NCBI GenBank assembly: GCA_944387755.1
Contig: CALXGC010000032.1
Coordinates: 1 to 9,797 of the forward strand
Origin: an uncultured Oscillospiraceae bacterium
Lineage (GTDB): Bacteria; Bacillota_A; Clostridia; Oscillospirales; Oscillospiraceae
Length of the DNA stretch: 9,797 nucleotides
Direction of reading: 5' to 3'
Below the pieces are notes generated by a model. That model was given only the letters and a program-made list of their open reading frames with translations. It was not told the origin of the DNA and made no database searches. Shown here one piece after another: positions 1-6,577 of the stretch. The number at the start of each line of letters is the position of its first letter. Within the stretch, counting starts at the first letter, position 1. A program made the translations under genes and the position numbers.

Positions 1-239
1 TGGGACAATATCCCGAAAGTTTTAGCATGGGAATAGGCTAACAGCAACTTCCCATTTATTGGGTGATTGACCACCAAATTAAATAATTGAATATCATCAA
101 CTAGGGCAGCTGTTTTTATGTCAGAAAGTGGCTGCCCTTTCCAATATGTCTACAGGTGATATTTAGTTAAAATGACGGAATATTTCAATTTTCCTTGATA
201 TCACTACTTTCCTTAAAAAGGGAGGGGACGAAAAAGTGC
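1..239. other. AT-rich non-coding stretch with several small inverted repeats
   Basis: This stretch is clearly richer in A and T than the rest of the window, and I see no convincing gene in it. It holds a chain of short inverted repeats: GGGA/TCCC (2-5/11-14), ATGGGAA/TTCCCAT (27-33/49-55), GGTG/CACC (62-65/72-75), AGGGCAGC/GCTGCCCT (103-110/131-138) and GTGATAT/ATATCAC (156-162/198-204). Frame 1 from base 1 reads eleven residues to a TAG at 34-36 and could be the tail of an upstream gene, but that is too short to judge. In many Firmicutes rplS follows rpsP, rimM and trmD; none of these is visible here. The base composition and repeats would suit the edge of an acquired element or a long intergenic spacer. 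I cannot tell which. Confidence 0.5.
103..141 (+). terminator. Possible terminator-like hairpin in the AT-rich region
   Basis: A perfect 8-bp inverted repeat, AGGGCAGC (103-110) and GCTGCCCT (131-138), encloses a 20-base loop and is followed by only TT (139-140), then CC. The loop is long and the T-tract short, so this is a weak intrinsic terminator at best. It could equally be structured DNA or RNA of a mobile-element end. Confidence 0.3.
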
Positions 240-268
240 TTGCAATCCAGGACGGAATGTGGTAAAAT
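240..268 (+). promoter_or_regulatory. Sigma-A-type extended -10 promoter of rplS
   Basis: The -35 box TTGCAA (240-245) and the -10 box TAAAAT (263-268) are separated by exactly 17 bases. TGG immediately before the -10 forms an extended -10 element. Transcription would begin near 275, giving a leader of roughly 95 bases before rplS. The same TGGTAAAAT core recurs in the tig promoter. Confidence 0.75.
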
Positions 269-274
269 TCTTTG

Positions 275-361
275 GTCTGAATAACGGGCGGTCCTCTGCG
301 GCCGCCGCACCGGAACGGCGTGCGGCACAGCGGCCGGCAAGAACGCCTCTACAACAGGAGG
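275..361 (+). promoter_or_regulatory. GC-rich structured 5' leader of rplS (possible L19 autoregulatory leader)
   Basis: The leader can fold into a long stem. GGGCG (286-290) can pair with CGCCT (344-348). GGCC (300-303) can pair with GGCC (332-335). GCCGCA (304-309) pairs with TGCGGC (321-326), capped by CCG-GAA-CGG. An alternative pairing of GGCCGC (300-305) with GCGGCC (330-335) would disrupt the inner stem. Firmicutes are known to have an L19 leader family that senses the ribosomal protein. I have not shown that this sequence matches it, so the regulatory role is inference. The ribosome binding site AGGAGG (356-361) lies just outside the stem. Confidence 0.4.
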
Positions 362-369
362 AAAGTACA

Positions 370-711
370 ATGGATCTGATGAAAGCGTTTGTGGACAAGT
401 ACACCAAGGAAGAGCCCCCGGTGGTCCAGGTGGGCGACACCGTCCGGGTTCACCAGAAGGTGAAGGAGGGCAACCGCGAGCGTATCCAGGTGTTCGAGGG
501 CACCGTGATTGCCAAGAAGCACGGCGGCATCGAGGAGACCTTCACCGTCCGCCGCATCTCCTATGGCGTCGGCGTGGAGAAGGTGTTCCCCGTCCACGCT
601 CCCTTCGTGGACAAGGTCGAGGTGGTGCGTCACGGCAAGGTCCGCCGCGCCAAGCTGTACTACCTGCGCAAGCGCGTGGGCAAGGCGGCCAAGATCAAGG
701 AGGCCCTGTAA
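370..711 (+). CDS. rplS: 50S ribosomal protein L19
   Basis: This gene encodes ribosomal protein L19 (bL19), a component of the large subunit near the 30S-50S interface. The 113-residue product has the usual family length. It shows the conserved core [40 protein letters not shown] and [13 protein letters not shown], and ends in a basic stretch ([20 protein letters not shown]) that fits rRNA binding. An in-frame GTG at 259 would add 37 unrelated residues. The ATG at 370 is preferred because AGGAGG (356-361) sits eight bases upstream and the N-terminus [14 protein letters not shown] is typical. The gene has its own promoter and leader and is followed by a strong intrinsic terminator, so it may be transcribed largely alone with some read-through into rbgA. 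Confidence 0.97.
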   Translation: MDLMKAFVDKYTKEEPPVVQVGDTVRVHQKVKEGNRERIQVFEGTVIAKKHGGIEETFTVRRISYGVGVEKVFPVHAPFVDKVEVVRHGKVRRAKLYYLRKRVGKAAKIKEAL

Positions 712-721
712 GCCAGAGCGG

Positions 722-750
722 AAAGGAGCGGTTTCGGCCGCTCCTTTTTT
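722..750 (+). terminator. Intrinsic terminator after rplS
   Basis: A perfect 10-bp stem pairs AAAGGAGCGG (722-731) with CCGCTCCTTT (738-747), with a 6-base loop, and runs into six T residues (745-750). It lies 10 bases after the rplS stop and 33 bases before rbgA. No new promoter is evident before rbgA, so read-through probably supplies the downstream genes at a lower level than L19. Confidence 0.85.
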
Positions 751-783
751 CTGCCGGGAACAGGGCGCGGAAGGAGTTTTTTT

Positions 784-1680
784 GTGAACATTCAGTGGTA
801 TCCGGGTCACATGACCAAGACCCGGCGGCAGATTGAGGCCGACCTGAAAAACGTGGACATTGTGGTGGAGATTATCGACGCCCGGATTCCCGTCTCCAGC
901 CGCAACCCGGACATCGACGCCATCGCCGCCGGAAAGCCCCGCCTGGTGGTGCTCAACCGGGCGGACCAGGCCGACCCGGCGGGCAACCGGGCCTGGGGGG
1001 CGTGGCTGCGCCAGAAGGGCTTCTCGGTTTTGGAGACAGACGCAAAGACCGGTTCCGGCGTGGGACAGTTTTCCGGGGTGGTCCGGGGCGTCCTGAAGGA
1101 CCAGATTGCCCGCTGGCAGGAGAAGGGCCTGGTGGGCCGGCCGGTGCGGGCCATGGTGGTGGGCGTGCCCAATGTGGGCAAATCCACCTTTATCAATAAA
1201 ATTGCCAGGCGGAAGTCCGCCAAAGCGGGGGACCGCCCCGGCGTCACCAGGGGAAAGCAGTGGGTGACGGTGGACCGGGGACTGGAGCTGCTGGACACCC
1301 CCGGCATTCTGTGGCCCAAATTTGAGGACGTACAGACCGGCCTCCATCTGGCCTTCACCGGAGCGGTGAAGGATGAGATTATGGACGCGGAGACGCTGGG
1401 CTGTCACCTGATGGCCTTTTTGGGGGAGCGCTATCCCGCCGCCCTGGAGAAATATAAGATTACAGAGGTCCCCCAGGGAGAAGAGGAGGAGGACCCGGCG
1501 GCCTATGGCTACCGGCTGCTGGAGCTGGCCGCCGGAAAGCGGGGAATGCGCGTCTCCGGCGGGGCGTTTGACACCGAGCGCATGGCCAAGGTGCTTCTGG
1601 ACGAGTTCCGGGGCGGAAAGCTGGGGCGCTTTACCCTGGAGCTGCCGCCGGAGCAGGGCGGAGAGAAAGAGACGAGGTGA
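784..1680 (+). CDS. rbgA: Ribosome biogenesis GTPase RbgA (YlqF)
   Basis: The product (298 residues) is a circularly permuted GTPase that promotes late assembly of the 50S subunit. The N-terminus MNIQWYPGHMTKTRR is characteristic of RbgA. The G motifs occur in permuted order: G4 NRAD (58-61), then G1 GVPNVGKS (127-134), the G2 region around PGVTRGKQW, and G3 DTPG (171-174). The C-terminal part, ending in GKLGRFTLELP, corresponds to the RNA-binding domain. Residue 59 is Arg where NKxD motifs usually have Lys, a conservative change. The GTG start is supported by AAGGAG (771-776) seven bases upstream and by the match to the family N-terminus. In relatives the gene often follows rplS with lepB between; lepB is absent here. 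It is followed six bases later by rnhB. Confidence 0.95.
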   Translation: MNIQWYPGHMTKTRRQIEADLKNVDIVVEIIDARIPVSSRNPDIDAIAAGKPRLVVLNRADQADPAGNRAWGAWLRQKGFSVLETDAKTGSGVGQFSGVVRGVLKDQIARWQEKGLVGRPVRAMVVGVPNVGKSTFINKIARRKSAKAGDRPGVTRGKQWVTVDRGLELLDTPGILWPKFEDVQTGLHLAFTGAVKDEIMDAETLGCHLMAFLGERYPAALEKYKITEVPQGEEEEDPAAYGYRLLELAAGKRGMRVSGGAFDTERMAKVLLDEFRGGKLGRFTLELPPEQGGEKETR

Positions 1681-1686
1681 GCGCGC

Positions 1687-2292
1687 ATGGCGCAGTGGCA
1701 GTACGAACAGGAGGCCCTGGAGGCCGGTTATACCCGGATCTGCGGCTGCGACGAGGCCGGAGCGGGCCCTCTGGCGGGGCCGGTGTACGCCGCGGCGGTG
1801 ATTCTGCCCTTTGGGACGGAGATTGACGGCCTCAACGACTCCAAAAAGCTGACGGAGAAGAGGCGGGAGGCGCTGTTCCCTGTGATTCAGGAGAGGGCGC
1901 TGGCCTGGGCGGTGGCCTGGGTGGACGCGGCGGAGATCGACAGCACGGATATTTTAAGCGCCCGGATGAAGGCCATGCAGCTTGCCATCGGCCAGCTGGC
2001 CCCCCAGCCGGATTTCGCCCTGATCGACGGCAACCGGGACCGGGGGAGGTCCGCCGCCATCACGGCGCCTCACCGGTGCATTGTGAAGGGAGACAGCCTG
2101 TCCGCCTCCATCGCGGCGGCGTCCATCCTGGCCAAGGTGAGCCGGGACCGGTGGATGGTGAAGGCCGCGGAGCAGTACCCGGAGTACCAGTTCCAGAAGC
2201 ACAAGGGCTATGGGACCAAGCTCCACTACGAGCTGCTGCGGACCTTCGGACCCAGCCCCATCCACCGGAGGTCTTTTTTGAAGAACCTGTGA
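1687..2292 (+). CDS. rnhB: Ribonuclease HII
   Basis: RNase HII cleaves RNA in RNA-DNA hybrids and 5' of single ribonucleotides embedded in DNA. The 201-residue product has the full family architecture. The catalytic acidic residues are D22 and E23 (GCDEAG), D114 (LIDGN) and D136 (KGDSLSAS). It also has the IAAASILAKVSRDR block and the HKGYGTKLHYE motif near the C-terminus, followed by GPSPIHRRSF. One key departure is at residue 26: the motif normally written DEAGRGPLAGP reads DEAGAGPLAGP, so the Gly-Arg-Gly element that recognises the ribonucleotide junction lacks its Arg. All other signatures are intact, so the enzyme is probably functional. The ATG lies six bases after rbgA's stop, consistent with co-transcription, and the end overlaps yraN. 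Confidence 0.95.
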   Translation: MAQWQYEQEALEAGYTRICGCDEAGAGPLAGPVYAAAVILPFGTEIDGLNDSKKLTEKRREALFPVIQERALAWAVAWVDAAEIDSTDILSARMKAMQLAIGQLAPQPDFALIDGNRDRGRSAAITAPHRCIVKGDSLSASIAAASILAKVSRDRWMVKAAEQYPEYQFQKHKGYGTKLHYELLRTFGPSPIHRRSFLKNL

Positions 2293-2657
2293 GCGGGAAT
2301 GAGAGCCGCCGCCGCGGGGCGTGGGGCGAGGACCTGGCGGCGGTGTTTTTGGAGGAAAAGGGATTTCGAATTGCGGCGCGCAACTGGCGCTGCCGGTTTG
2401 GGGAGCTGGACCTGGTGGCGGAGGGACACGGCTTTTTGTGCTTTGTGGAGGTGAAGTTGCGCCGCTCCAGCCGCTTCGGCGGGGGCGCAGAGTATGTGGA
2501 CCGGCGCAAGCAGGAGAAGCTGCGGGCCGCGGCGGAGCTCTATCTGCAAGAAAATTCCGCCGGACTCCAGCCCCGGTTCGACGTGATCGAGGTGTCCGCC
2601 CCCTACGGATTGGGGACAGAAAATCTGAAAATACGACATATTGAGGACGCTTTTTGA
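2289..2657 (+). CDS. yraN: UPF0102/YraN family nuclease-fold protein
   Basis: This is a member of the YraN (UPF0102) family, proteins with a restriction-endonuclease-like fold whose cellular role is poorly defined. The 122-residue product shows the family signature: GAWGEDLA (G13-E14-D15), RNWRCRFGELDLV (E39, D41) and FVEVKLR (E54-x-K56). Together these resemble the PD-(D/E)xK active site. I chose the GTG start at 2289 because it overlaps the rnhB stop in a GTGA arrangement, which suggests translational coupling, and gives the usual family length. The frame stays open further upstream, but that region lies inside rnhB and looks like a shadow. GGAGG at 2267-2271 is too distant to be an ideal ribosome binding site. 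The neighbourhood rnhB-yraN is common in bacteria. Confidence 0.88.
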   Translation: MSGNESRRRGAWGEDLAAVFLEEKGFRIAARNWRCRFGELDLVAEGHGFLCFVEVKLRRSSRFGGGAEYVDRRKQEKLRAAAELYLQENSAGLQPRFDVIEVSAPYGLGTENLKIRHIEDAF

Positions 2658-2670
2658 AAAACACAGCGGT

Positions 2671-2697
2671 CCCGCCCGTCAATTTCTTCCGGGTGGG
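2671..2697 (+). other. Hairpin between yraN and the thrC promoter
   Basis: CCCGCCCG (2671-2678) can pair with CGGGTGGG (2690-2697) around an 11-base loop, with one G-U pair. No T-tract follows, so it is not a standard intrinsic terminator. It abuts the -35 box of the thrC promoter and may insulate yraN from thrC or simply be fortuitous. Confidence 0.35.
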
Positions 2698-2698
2698 G

Positions 2699-2727
2699 TT
2701 GACCTGCCCAAGAAAAGATGGCATAAT
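2699..2727 (+). promoter_or_regulatory. Sigma-A-type promoter of thrC
   Basis: The -35 box TTGACC (2699-2704) and the -10 box CATAAT (2722-2727) are separated by 17 bases, close to the housekeeping consensus. Transcription would start near 2734, giving a leader of about 60 bases. That leader can form a small hairpin, GGGCC/GGCCC around 2738-2755, with no T-tract. I see no leader peptide or T-box-like element that would indicate threonine control. Confidence 0.7.
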
Positions 2728-2793
2728 ACTTCACATGGGGCCGGGGAGAGGCCCGTTGTGTACTTAACCTGAAATAGATGGGAAGGAATCAAG

Positions 2794-4278
2794 ATGCAAT
2801 ACATCAGCACGAGGGACCGGGAACAGCAGTTTTCCGCCTCCCAGGCCATCGCCAAGGGCCTGGCGGAGGACGGCGGCCTGCTGACGCCGGTCTATCTGCC
2901 CAAGCTGCCCCGCCGCGCGCTGGAGGAGCTGAAGGACATGTCCTATCAGCAGCGGGCGGTCTATGTGATGAAGCTGTTTCTGGATGAATTCACCGTGAAG
3001 GAGCTCACCGACTTCGCCAACGCCGCCTATGGACCGGAGAAATTCGACACCCCGGCGGTGGCCCCGGTGCGGGCACTGGACGGAAATACCTTCTGTCTGG
3101 AGCTGTGGCACGGCCCCACCTGCGCCTTTAAGGACATGGCGCTTCAGATGCTGCCCCACCTGCTCACCGCCTCCCTGCGGAAGCTGGAGGAGGAGAAGAC
3201 GGTGTGCATTCTGGTGGCCACCTCCGGCGACACCGGCAAGGGGGCCCTGGAGGGCTTCCGGGATGTGGACCGCACCAGAATTCTGGTGTTCTACCCCAAG
3301 GACGGCGTGTCTGCTATCCAGGAGCTGCAAATGATTACCCAGGAGGGCGCCAACGTGGGCGTCTGCTCTGTGTACGGCAACTTCGACGACGCCCAGACCG
3401 GCGTCAAGAAGCTCTTCTCCGACGAGAAGCTGCGGGAGGAGCTGGCCCAGCGGGGCTATTTCCTCTCCTCGGCAAACTCCATCAACTGGGGGCGGGTGCT
3501 GCCCCAGATTGTGTACTATATCTCCGCCTACTGAGACCTGCTGCGGGACGGGAAGATTCAGCTGGGAGACGCCGTCAATGTGTGCGTGCCCACCGGCAAC
3601 TTCGGCAATATCCTGGCCGCCTACTATGCGCGGGATATGGGCGTGCCCATTCAGAAGCTGATCTGCGCCTCCAACGCCAACAACGTGCTCACCGACTTTT
3701 TGCGCACGGGGACGTATGACCGCAACCGGACCTTCTATAACACCATGTCCCCCTCTATGGACATCCTGATCTCCAGCAACCTGGAGCGGCTGCTGCTGGC
3801 CGTCACCCAGGACGACGGGGAGGTCCGGGGCTATATGGACCAGCTGAAGGAGACCGGACGCTATCAGGTCAGCGACCGGGTGCGGGAGAAGATTCAGAAG
3901 CTCTTTATGGGCTACTGCTGCGACGACGCGGAGACCCAGAAGGTCATCGGGGCGGTCTACAAGAAGTTCGACTACCTCATCGACCCCCACACCGCCGTGG
4001 GCTTCTCCGCCCTGGAGCAGTACCGCAAGGAGACGGGGGACGATACCCCCGCCATCGTGGGCTACACCGCAAGCCCCTTTAAATTCTGCGACAATGTGCT
4101 GTCCGCCCTGGGCGTGACGGAGCAGGCCCAGGGTCTGGACATCCTGGACCAGCTCAGCCAGGCGTCGGGGGAGCCGGTCCCGGCTCCGCTGGCCTCCCTG
4201 CGGAACAAGCAGCCCCGCTTCCACGAGACCGTGGAAAAGGAGCGCATGGTGGACGCGGTGCTGGAGATGCTGGAGTAA
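2794..4278 (+). pseudogene. thrC: Threonine synthase, interrupted by one in-frame TGA
   Basis: Threonine synthase is a PLP enzyme that converts O-phosphohomoserine to threonine, the last step of the pathway. The frame spans 494 codons, a normal family length. Visible motifs are LWHGPTCAFKDMA with the PLP lysine K113, the loop SGDTGKGALEGF (144-155), QMITQEGANVGVCSV, SINWGRVLPQIVYY, and after the stop TGNFGNILAAYYA (GNFGN at 268-272). Codon 247 (3532-3534) is TGA, between ISAY and DLLRD. The frame is unbroken otherwise, so the pieces are 2794-3534 (246 residues) and 3532-4278, with a possible GTG restart at 3580. Taken literally, the first piece has the catalytic lysine but lacks the GNFGN region and cannot be active alone. 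AAGGA (2783-2787) supports the ATG. Sequencing error, recent mutation and read-through remain possible. Confidence 0.88.
3532..3534 (+). other. In-frame TGA inside thrC
   Basis: The codon sits in the stretch ISAY-stop-DLLRDG of an otherwise open 494-codon frame. One base change from TGC or TGT would restore Cys. A hairpin, CCTGCTG (3537-3543) with CAGCTGG (3559-3565), begins two bases after it, but its loop lacks a recognisable SECIS apical motif. Confidence 0.95.
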
Positions 4279-4280
4279 AT

Positions 4281-4967
4281 ATGGCCCTGTACGCCATTGG
4301 AGACACCCATCTGTCCCTGGGCGCGGATAAGCCTATGGACGTGTTCGGCGGAGGCTGGACCGGCTATGTGGAGAAGCTCCGGGAGGGATTTTCTAAAATC
4401 GCGCCGGAGGACACGGTGGTCCTGTGCGGAGACGTGTCCTGGGGCATGAGTCTGGAGCAGGCGCGGGAGGACTTCGCCTTTCTGGACGCGCTGCCCGGAC
4501 GGAAGATTCTGCTGAAGGGCAACCACGACTACTGGTGGACCACCGCGGCGAAAATGGAAAAATTTTTCGCCGGCAACGGCTTCACCACCCTGGAGCTGCT
4601 CCACAACAACTGCCGCCTGTACGGCGAGCTGGCCCTGTGCGGCACCAGGGGCTGGTTCTATGAGGAGGAGCGGGGGGAGCACAGCGCGAAAATCTTCAAC
4701 CGGGAGCTCATCCGCCTGGAGGTCTCCCTGAAGGCGGCGGGAGAGCGGGAGAAGTACTGCTTTCTCCACTACCCGCCCCTGTACCAGGGGTACCGGTGCG
4801 AGGAGATTCTGGAGCTGCTGGAGCGCTATCAGGTGCGCCGCTGCTTTTACGGCCATCTCCACGGCGGAAGCCACCGCCTGGCCTTCTCCGGCGCGCTCCG
4901 CGGGGTGGAGTACCGCCTTGTGGCGGCGGACTACATCGGCTTCCAGCCGGAAAAAATCCTGGATTGA
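4281..4967 (+). CDS. Calcineurin-like metallophosphoesterase
   Basis: The 228-residue product is a cytosolic calcineurin-fold phosphoesterase using a dinuclear metal centre. All metal-ligand motifs are present in order: GDTH (D8, H10), GDVSW (D51), GNHDYWW (N81, H82, D83), LHYPP (H163) and GHLHGG (H192, H194). It also contains GTRGWFY (121-127), typical of a group of small predicted phosphohydrolases of unknown substrate. There is no signal peptide or membrane segment. The ATG lies two bases after the thrC stop, with GGAG (4272-4275) inside the thrC end as ribosome binding site, so the two genes are very likely co-transcribed and translationally coupled. That link gives no clear hint of substrate. 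A premature stop in thrC could weaken its expression through polarity. Confidence 0.9.
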   Translation: MALYAIGDTHLSLGADKPMDVFGGGWTGYVEKLREGFSKIAPEDTVVLCGDVSWGMSLEQAREDFAFLDALPGRKILLKGNHDYWWTTAAKMEKFFAGNGFTTLELLHNNCRLYGELALCGTRGWFYEEERGEHSAKIFNRELIRLEVSLKAAGEREKYCFLHYPPLYQGYRCEEILELLERYQVRRCFYGHLHGGSHRLAFSGALRGVEYRLVAADYIGFQPEKILD

Positions 4968-5000
4968 GGAAAATATCCGGGGGAAATATAAAAATTGTAC

Positions 5001-5029
5001 TGGTCAAACCGGCCGGTATCTGGTAAAAT
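5001..5029 (+). promoter_or_regulatory. Extended -10 promoter of tig
   Basis: The -10 box TAAAAT (5024-5029) is preceded by TGG, forming an extended -10. A weak -35, TGGTCA (5001-5006), lies 17 bases upstream. The core TGGTAAAAT is identical to that of the rplS promoter. A start near 5036 would give a leader of about 70 bases. One GGTCAAA heptamer (5002-5008) resembles half a CtsR site, but the required second direct repeat is missing. Confidence 0.6.
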
Positions 5030-5047
5030 ATCGTGGCGAAAGTACAC

Positions 5048-5087
5048 GGCGCGGCGCGGCCCCCCCTTTCCGGCGGCCGCCGGCGCC
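5048..5087 (+). promoter_or_regulatory. GC-rich stem in the tig leader
   Basis: GGCGC (5048-5052) can pair with GCGCC (5083-5087), and inside it GCGGCC (5056-5061) with GGCCGC (5075-5080), leaving a 13-base loop. The stem ends just before the ribosome binding site AGGAGG (5091-5096). It resembles the rplS leader in both position and stem sequence. Any regulatory effect is inferred. Confidence 0.35.
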
Positions 5088-5105
5088 CACAGGAGGAAAA
5101 GATAC

Positions 5106-6437
5106 ATGAAGGTCACCAACGTCGAAAAGAAAGAAAACAGCACCGTGGAGCTGACCATCCAGGTGGAGCCTGAGGAGTTCGAGGCCGCGGTTCAGAAGGC
5201 ATATCTGAAGAACCGCTCCCGCCTGGCGATCCCCGGCTTCCGGAGAGGCAAGGCCCCCCGCAAGATTATCGAGGGGATGTACGGCGCCAGCGTGTTTTAT
5301 GAGGACGCGATCAACGAGGTCTACCCCAGCGCCTACGACGCGGCCGTGAAGGAGCAGAACCTGGAGGATATGGGCCACCCCGTCATGGACATCGTGGAGG
5401 TGAACAAGGAGAAGGGCCTCATCTTCACCGCCCTGGTGTCCGTCCGGCCGGAGGTCACGCTGAAGGCGTACAAGGGCCTCACCGCCCCCAAGCCGGAGGT
5501 GACGATCACCGAAGAGGACGTTGACAACGAGCTTCAGCCCTTTATCCGCCGTGCCACCCGCCTGGTGACGTCGGAGGAGGCGGTCCGCATGGGCGACACC
5601 GCCGTCATCGACTTCGAGGGCTTCGAGGACGGCAAGCCCTTCGAGGGCGGCAAGGGCGAGAACTACAGCCTGGAGATCGGCTCCGGCTCCTTCGTCCCCG
5701 GCTTTGAGGACCAGCTCATCGGCCTGAAGGCCGGCGACGAGAAGGATCTGGACATCACCTTCCCGGAGGACTATGTGGCCGACCTGGCCGGCAAGAAGGT
5801 GGTCTTCAAGGTCAAGGTGAAGGAGGTCAAGGCGCCTCAGATTCCGGAGGTGGACGACGAGTTCGCCAAGGACGTGTCTGAGTTCGAGACCCTGGCCGAC
5901 TTCAAGAAGGACCTGGAGGAGAAGCTCCGCCAGCGCCGCACCGCCGAGGCCCAGAACAGCTTCGAGAACGCGGTGCTGGAGCAGCTGGTGGATAACCTGG
6001 AGGCCGACATCCCCGACGGCATGGTGGAGACCCAGCTGGACAAGATTATGGACGAGTACGCCATGCGCATGTCCGGCCAGGGCATGTCCATGGACGAGTA
6101 CCTGAAGATGATGGGCATGACCCCGGAGCTGCTCCGCGCCTCCACCAAGCCCTCCGCCCTGCGCCAGGTGAAGACCCAGCTGGCTCTGGAGGCCGTGGCC
6201 GCCGCCGAGGGCATGGAGATCACCGACGAGGAGTGCGAGGCCGAGGTGAACAAGCTGGCCGAGCAGTACAAGCTGACCCCGGAGCAGGTGAAGGCCGCCG
6301 TCTGCGTGGAGAATCTGAAGCAGCACCTGCTGCTCCAGAAGGCCTCTGAGTTTGTGGTGGCCAACGCCCAGGTGGGCGAGGCCCCCAAGAAGGAGGCCGG
6401 CGGCGAGGGCAAAGAGGAGCCCGCCGCGCAGGAGTAA
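5106..6437 (+). CDS. tig: Trigger factor (ribosome-associated chaperone / prolyl isomerase)
   Basis: Trigger factor binds the ribosome at the tunnel exit and shields nascent chains. The 443-residue product has the expected length and three parts. The N-terminal ribosome-binding domain carries the signature GFRRGKAP (44-51). A central FKBP-type prolyl isomerase domain follows (roughly 160-250), with [11 protein letters not shown] and [15 protein letters not shown]. The C-terminal helical chaperone domain begins near [15 protein letters not shown]. The end is a low-complexity charged tail rich in Lys, Glu, Gly and Ala. The ATG is supported by AGGAGG (5091-5096) nine bases upstream and by the standard N-terminus [10 protein letters not shown]. 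The frame extends upstream to 4995, but that part covers the promoter and leader. It begins the tig-clpP-clpX-lon proteostasis block, an arrangement conserved in many bacteria. Confidence 0.97.
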   Translation: MKVTNVEKKENSTVELTIQVEPEEFEAAVQKAYLKNRSRLAIPGFRRGKAPRKIIEGMYGASVFYEDAINEVYPSAYDAAVKEQNLEDMGHPVMDIVEVNKEKGLIFTALVSVRPEVTLKAYKGLTAPKPEVTITEEDVDNELQPFIRRATRLVTSEEAVRMGDTAVIDFEGFEDGKPFEGGKGENYSLEIGSGSFVPGFEDQLIGLKAGDEKDLDITFPEDYVADLAGKKVVFKVKVKEVKAPQIPEVDDEFAKDVSEFETLADFKKDLEEKLRQRRTAEAQNSFENAVLEQLVDNLEADIPDGMVETQLDKIMDEYAMRMSGQGMSMDEYLKMMGMTPELLRASTKPSALRQVKTQLALEAVAAAEGMEITDEECEAEVNKLAEQYKLTPEQVKAAVCVENLKQHLLLQKASEFVVANAQVGEAPKKEAGGEGKEEPAAQE

Positions 6438-6451
6438 TTGTTTTCCAGAAA

Positions 6452-6477
6452 CCCAGGGCGGCTGCGGCCGCCCTGGG
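6452..6477 (+). terminator. Strong hairpin after tig (atypical terminator)
   Basis: A perfect 11-bp GC-rich stem, CCCAGGGCGGC (6452-6462) with GCCGCCCTGGG (6467-6477), has a 4-base loop (TGCG). It lies 14 bases after the tig stop. The bases directly after it are not T-rich; a T-run appears only at 6496-6505. It may be an imperfect terminator or a 3'-end stabilising structure that separates tig from clpP expression. Confidence 0.45.
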
Positions 6478-6514
6478 CGAAGCGCATATGGACCCTTTAT
6501 TTTTTCTGCAAAAT

Positions 6515-6531
6515 CCGGAATCATGTTCCGG
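6515..6531 (+). other. Small hairpin upstream of clpP
   Basis: CCGGAA (6515-6520) and TTCCGG (6526-6531) form a 6-bp stem with a 5-base loop in the tig-clpP spacer. No CIRCE element or tandem CtsR heptamer is visible around it, and I could not identify a convincing clpP promoter. Its role is unknown. Confidence 0.3.
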
Positions 6532-6577
6532 TCTGACGGGCATACTGTGGTATCAACGTCTGAAAAGGAGTAACATT

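Noticed and set aside
1..36. Frame 1 reading WDNIPKVLAWE then TAG as the 3' end of an upstream gene
   Set aside because: Eleven residues cannot be assigned to any family, and other frames also end quickly. It cannot be supported without upstream sequence.
259..369. N-terminal extension of L19 from the GTG at 259
   Set aside because: It overlaps the promoter -10 box and the structured leader, adds unrelated residues, and the ATG at 370 has an ideal ribosome binding site.
3532..3565. Possible selenocysteine codon in thrC, with a hairpin just after the TGA
   Set aside because: A stem CCTGCTG/CAGCTGG does follow, but its loop lacks the G/U apical feature of bacterial SECIS elements, and threonine synthase has no known redox cysteine there. 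It would need selA/selB/selC in the genome and conservation of TGA in relatives to be reconsidered.
5002..5008. GGTCAAA heptamer in the tig promoter as a CtsR operator
   Set aside because: CtsR sites are tandem heptamers; the second repeat is absent, and the heptamer overlaps the probable -35 box, which explains its sequence.
6488..6577. ClpP extension from the upstream ATG at 6488
   Set aside because: The extra 30 residues do not resemble ClpP, while the ATG at 6578 has a good ribosome binding site and places the catalytic triad at the standard positions.
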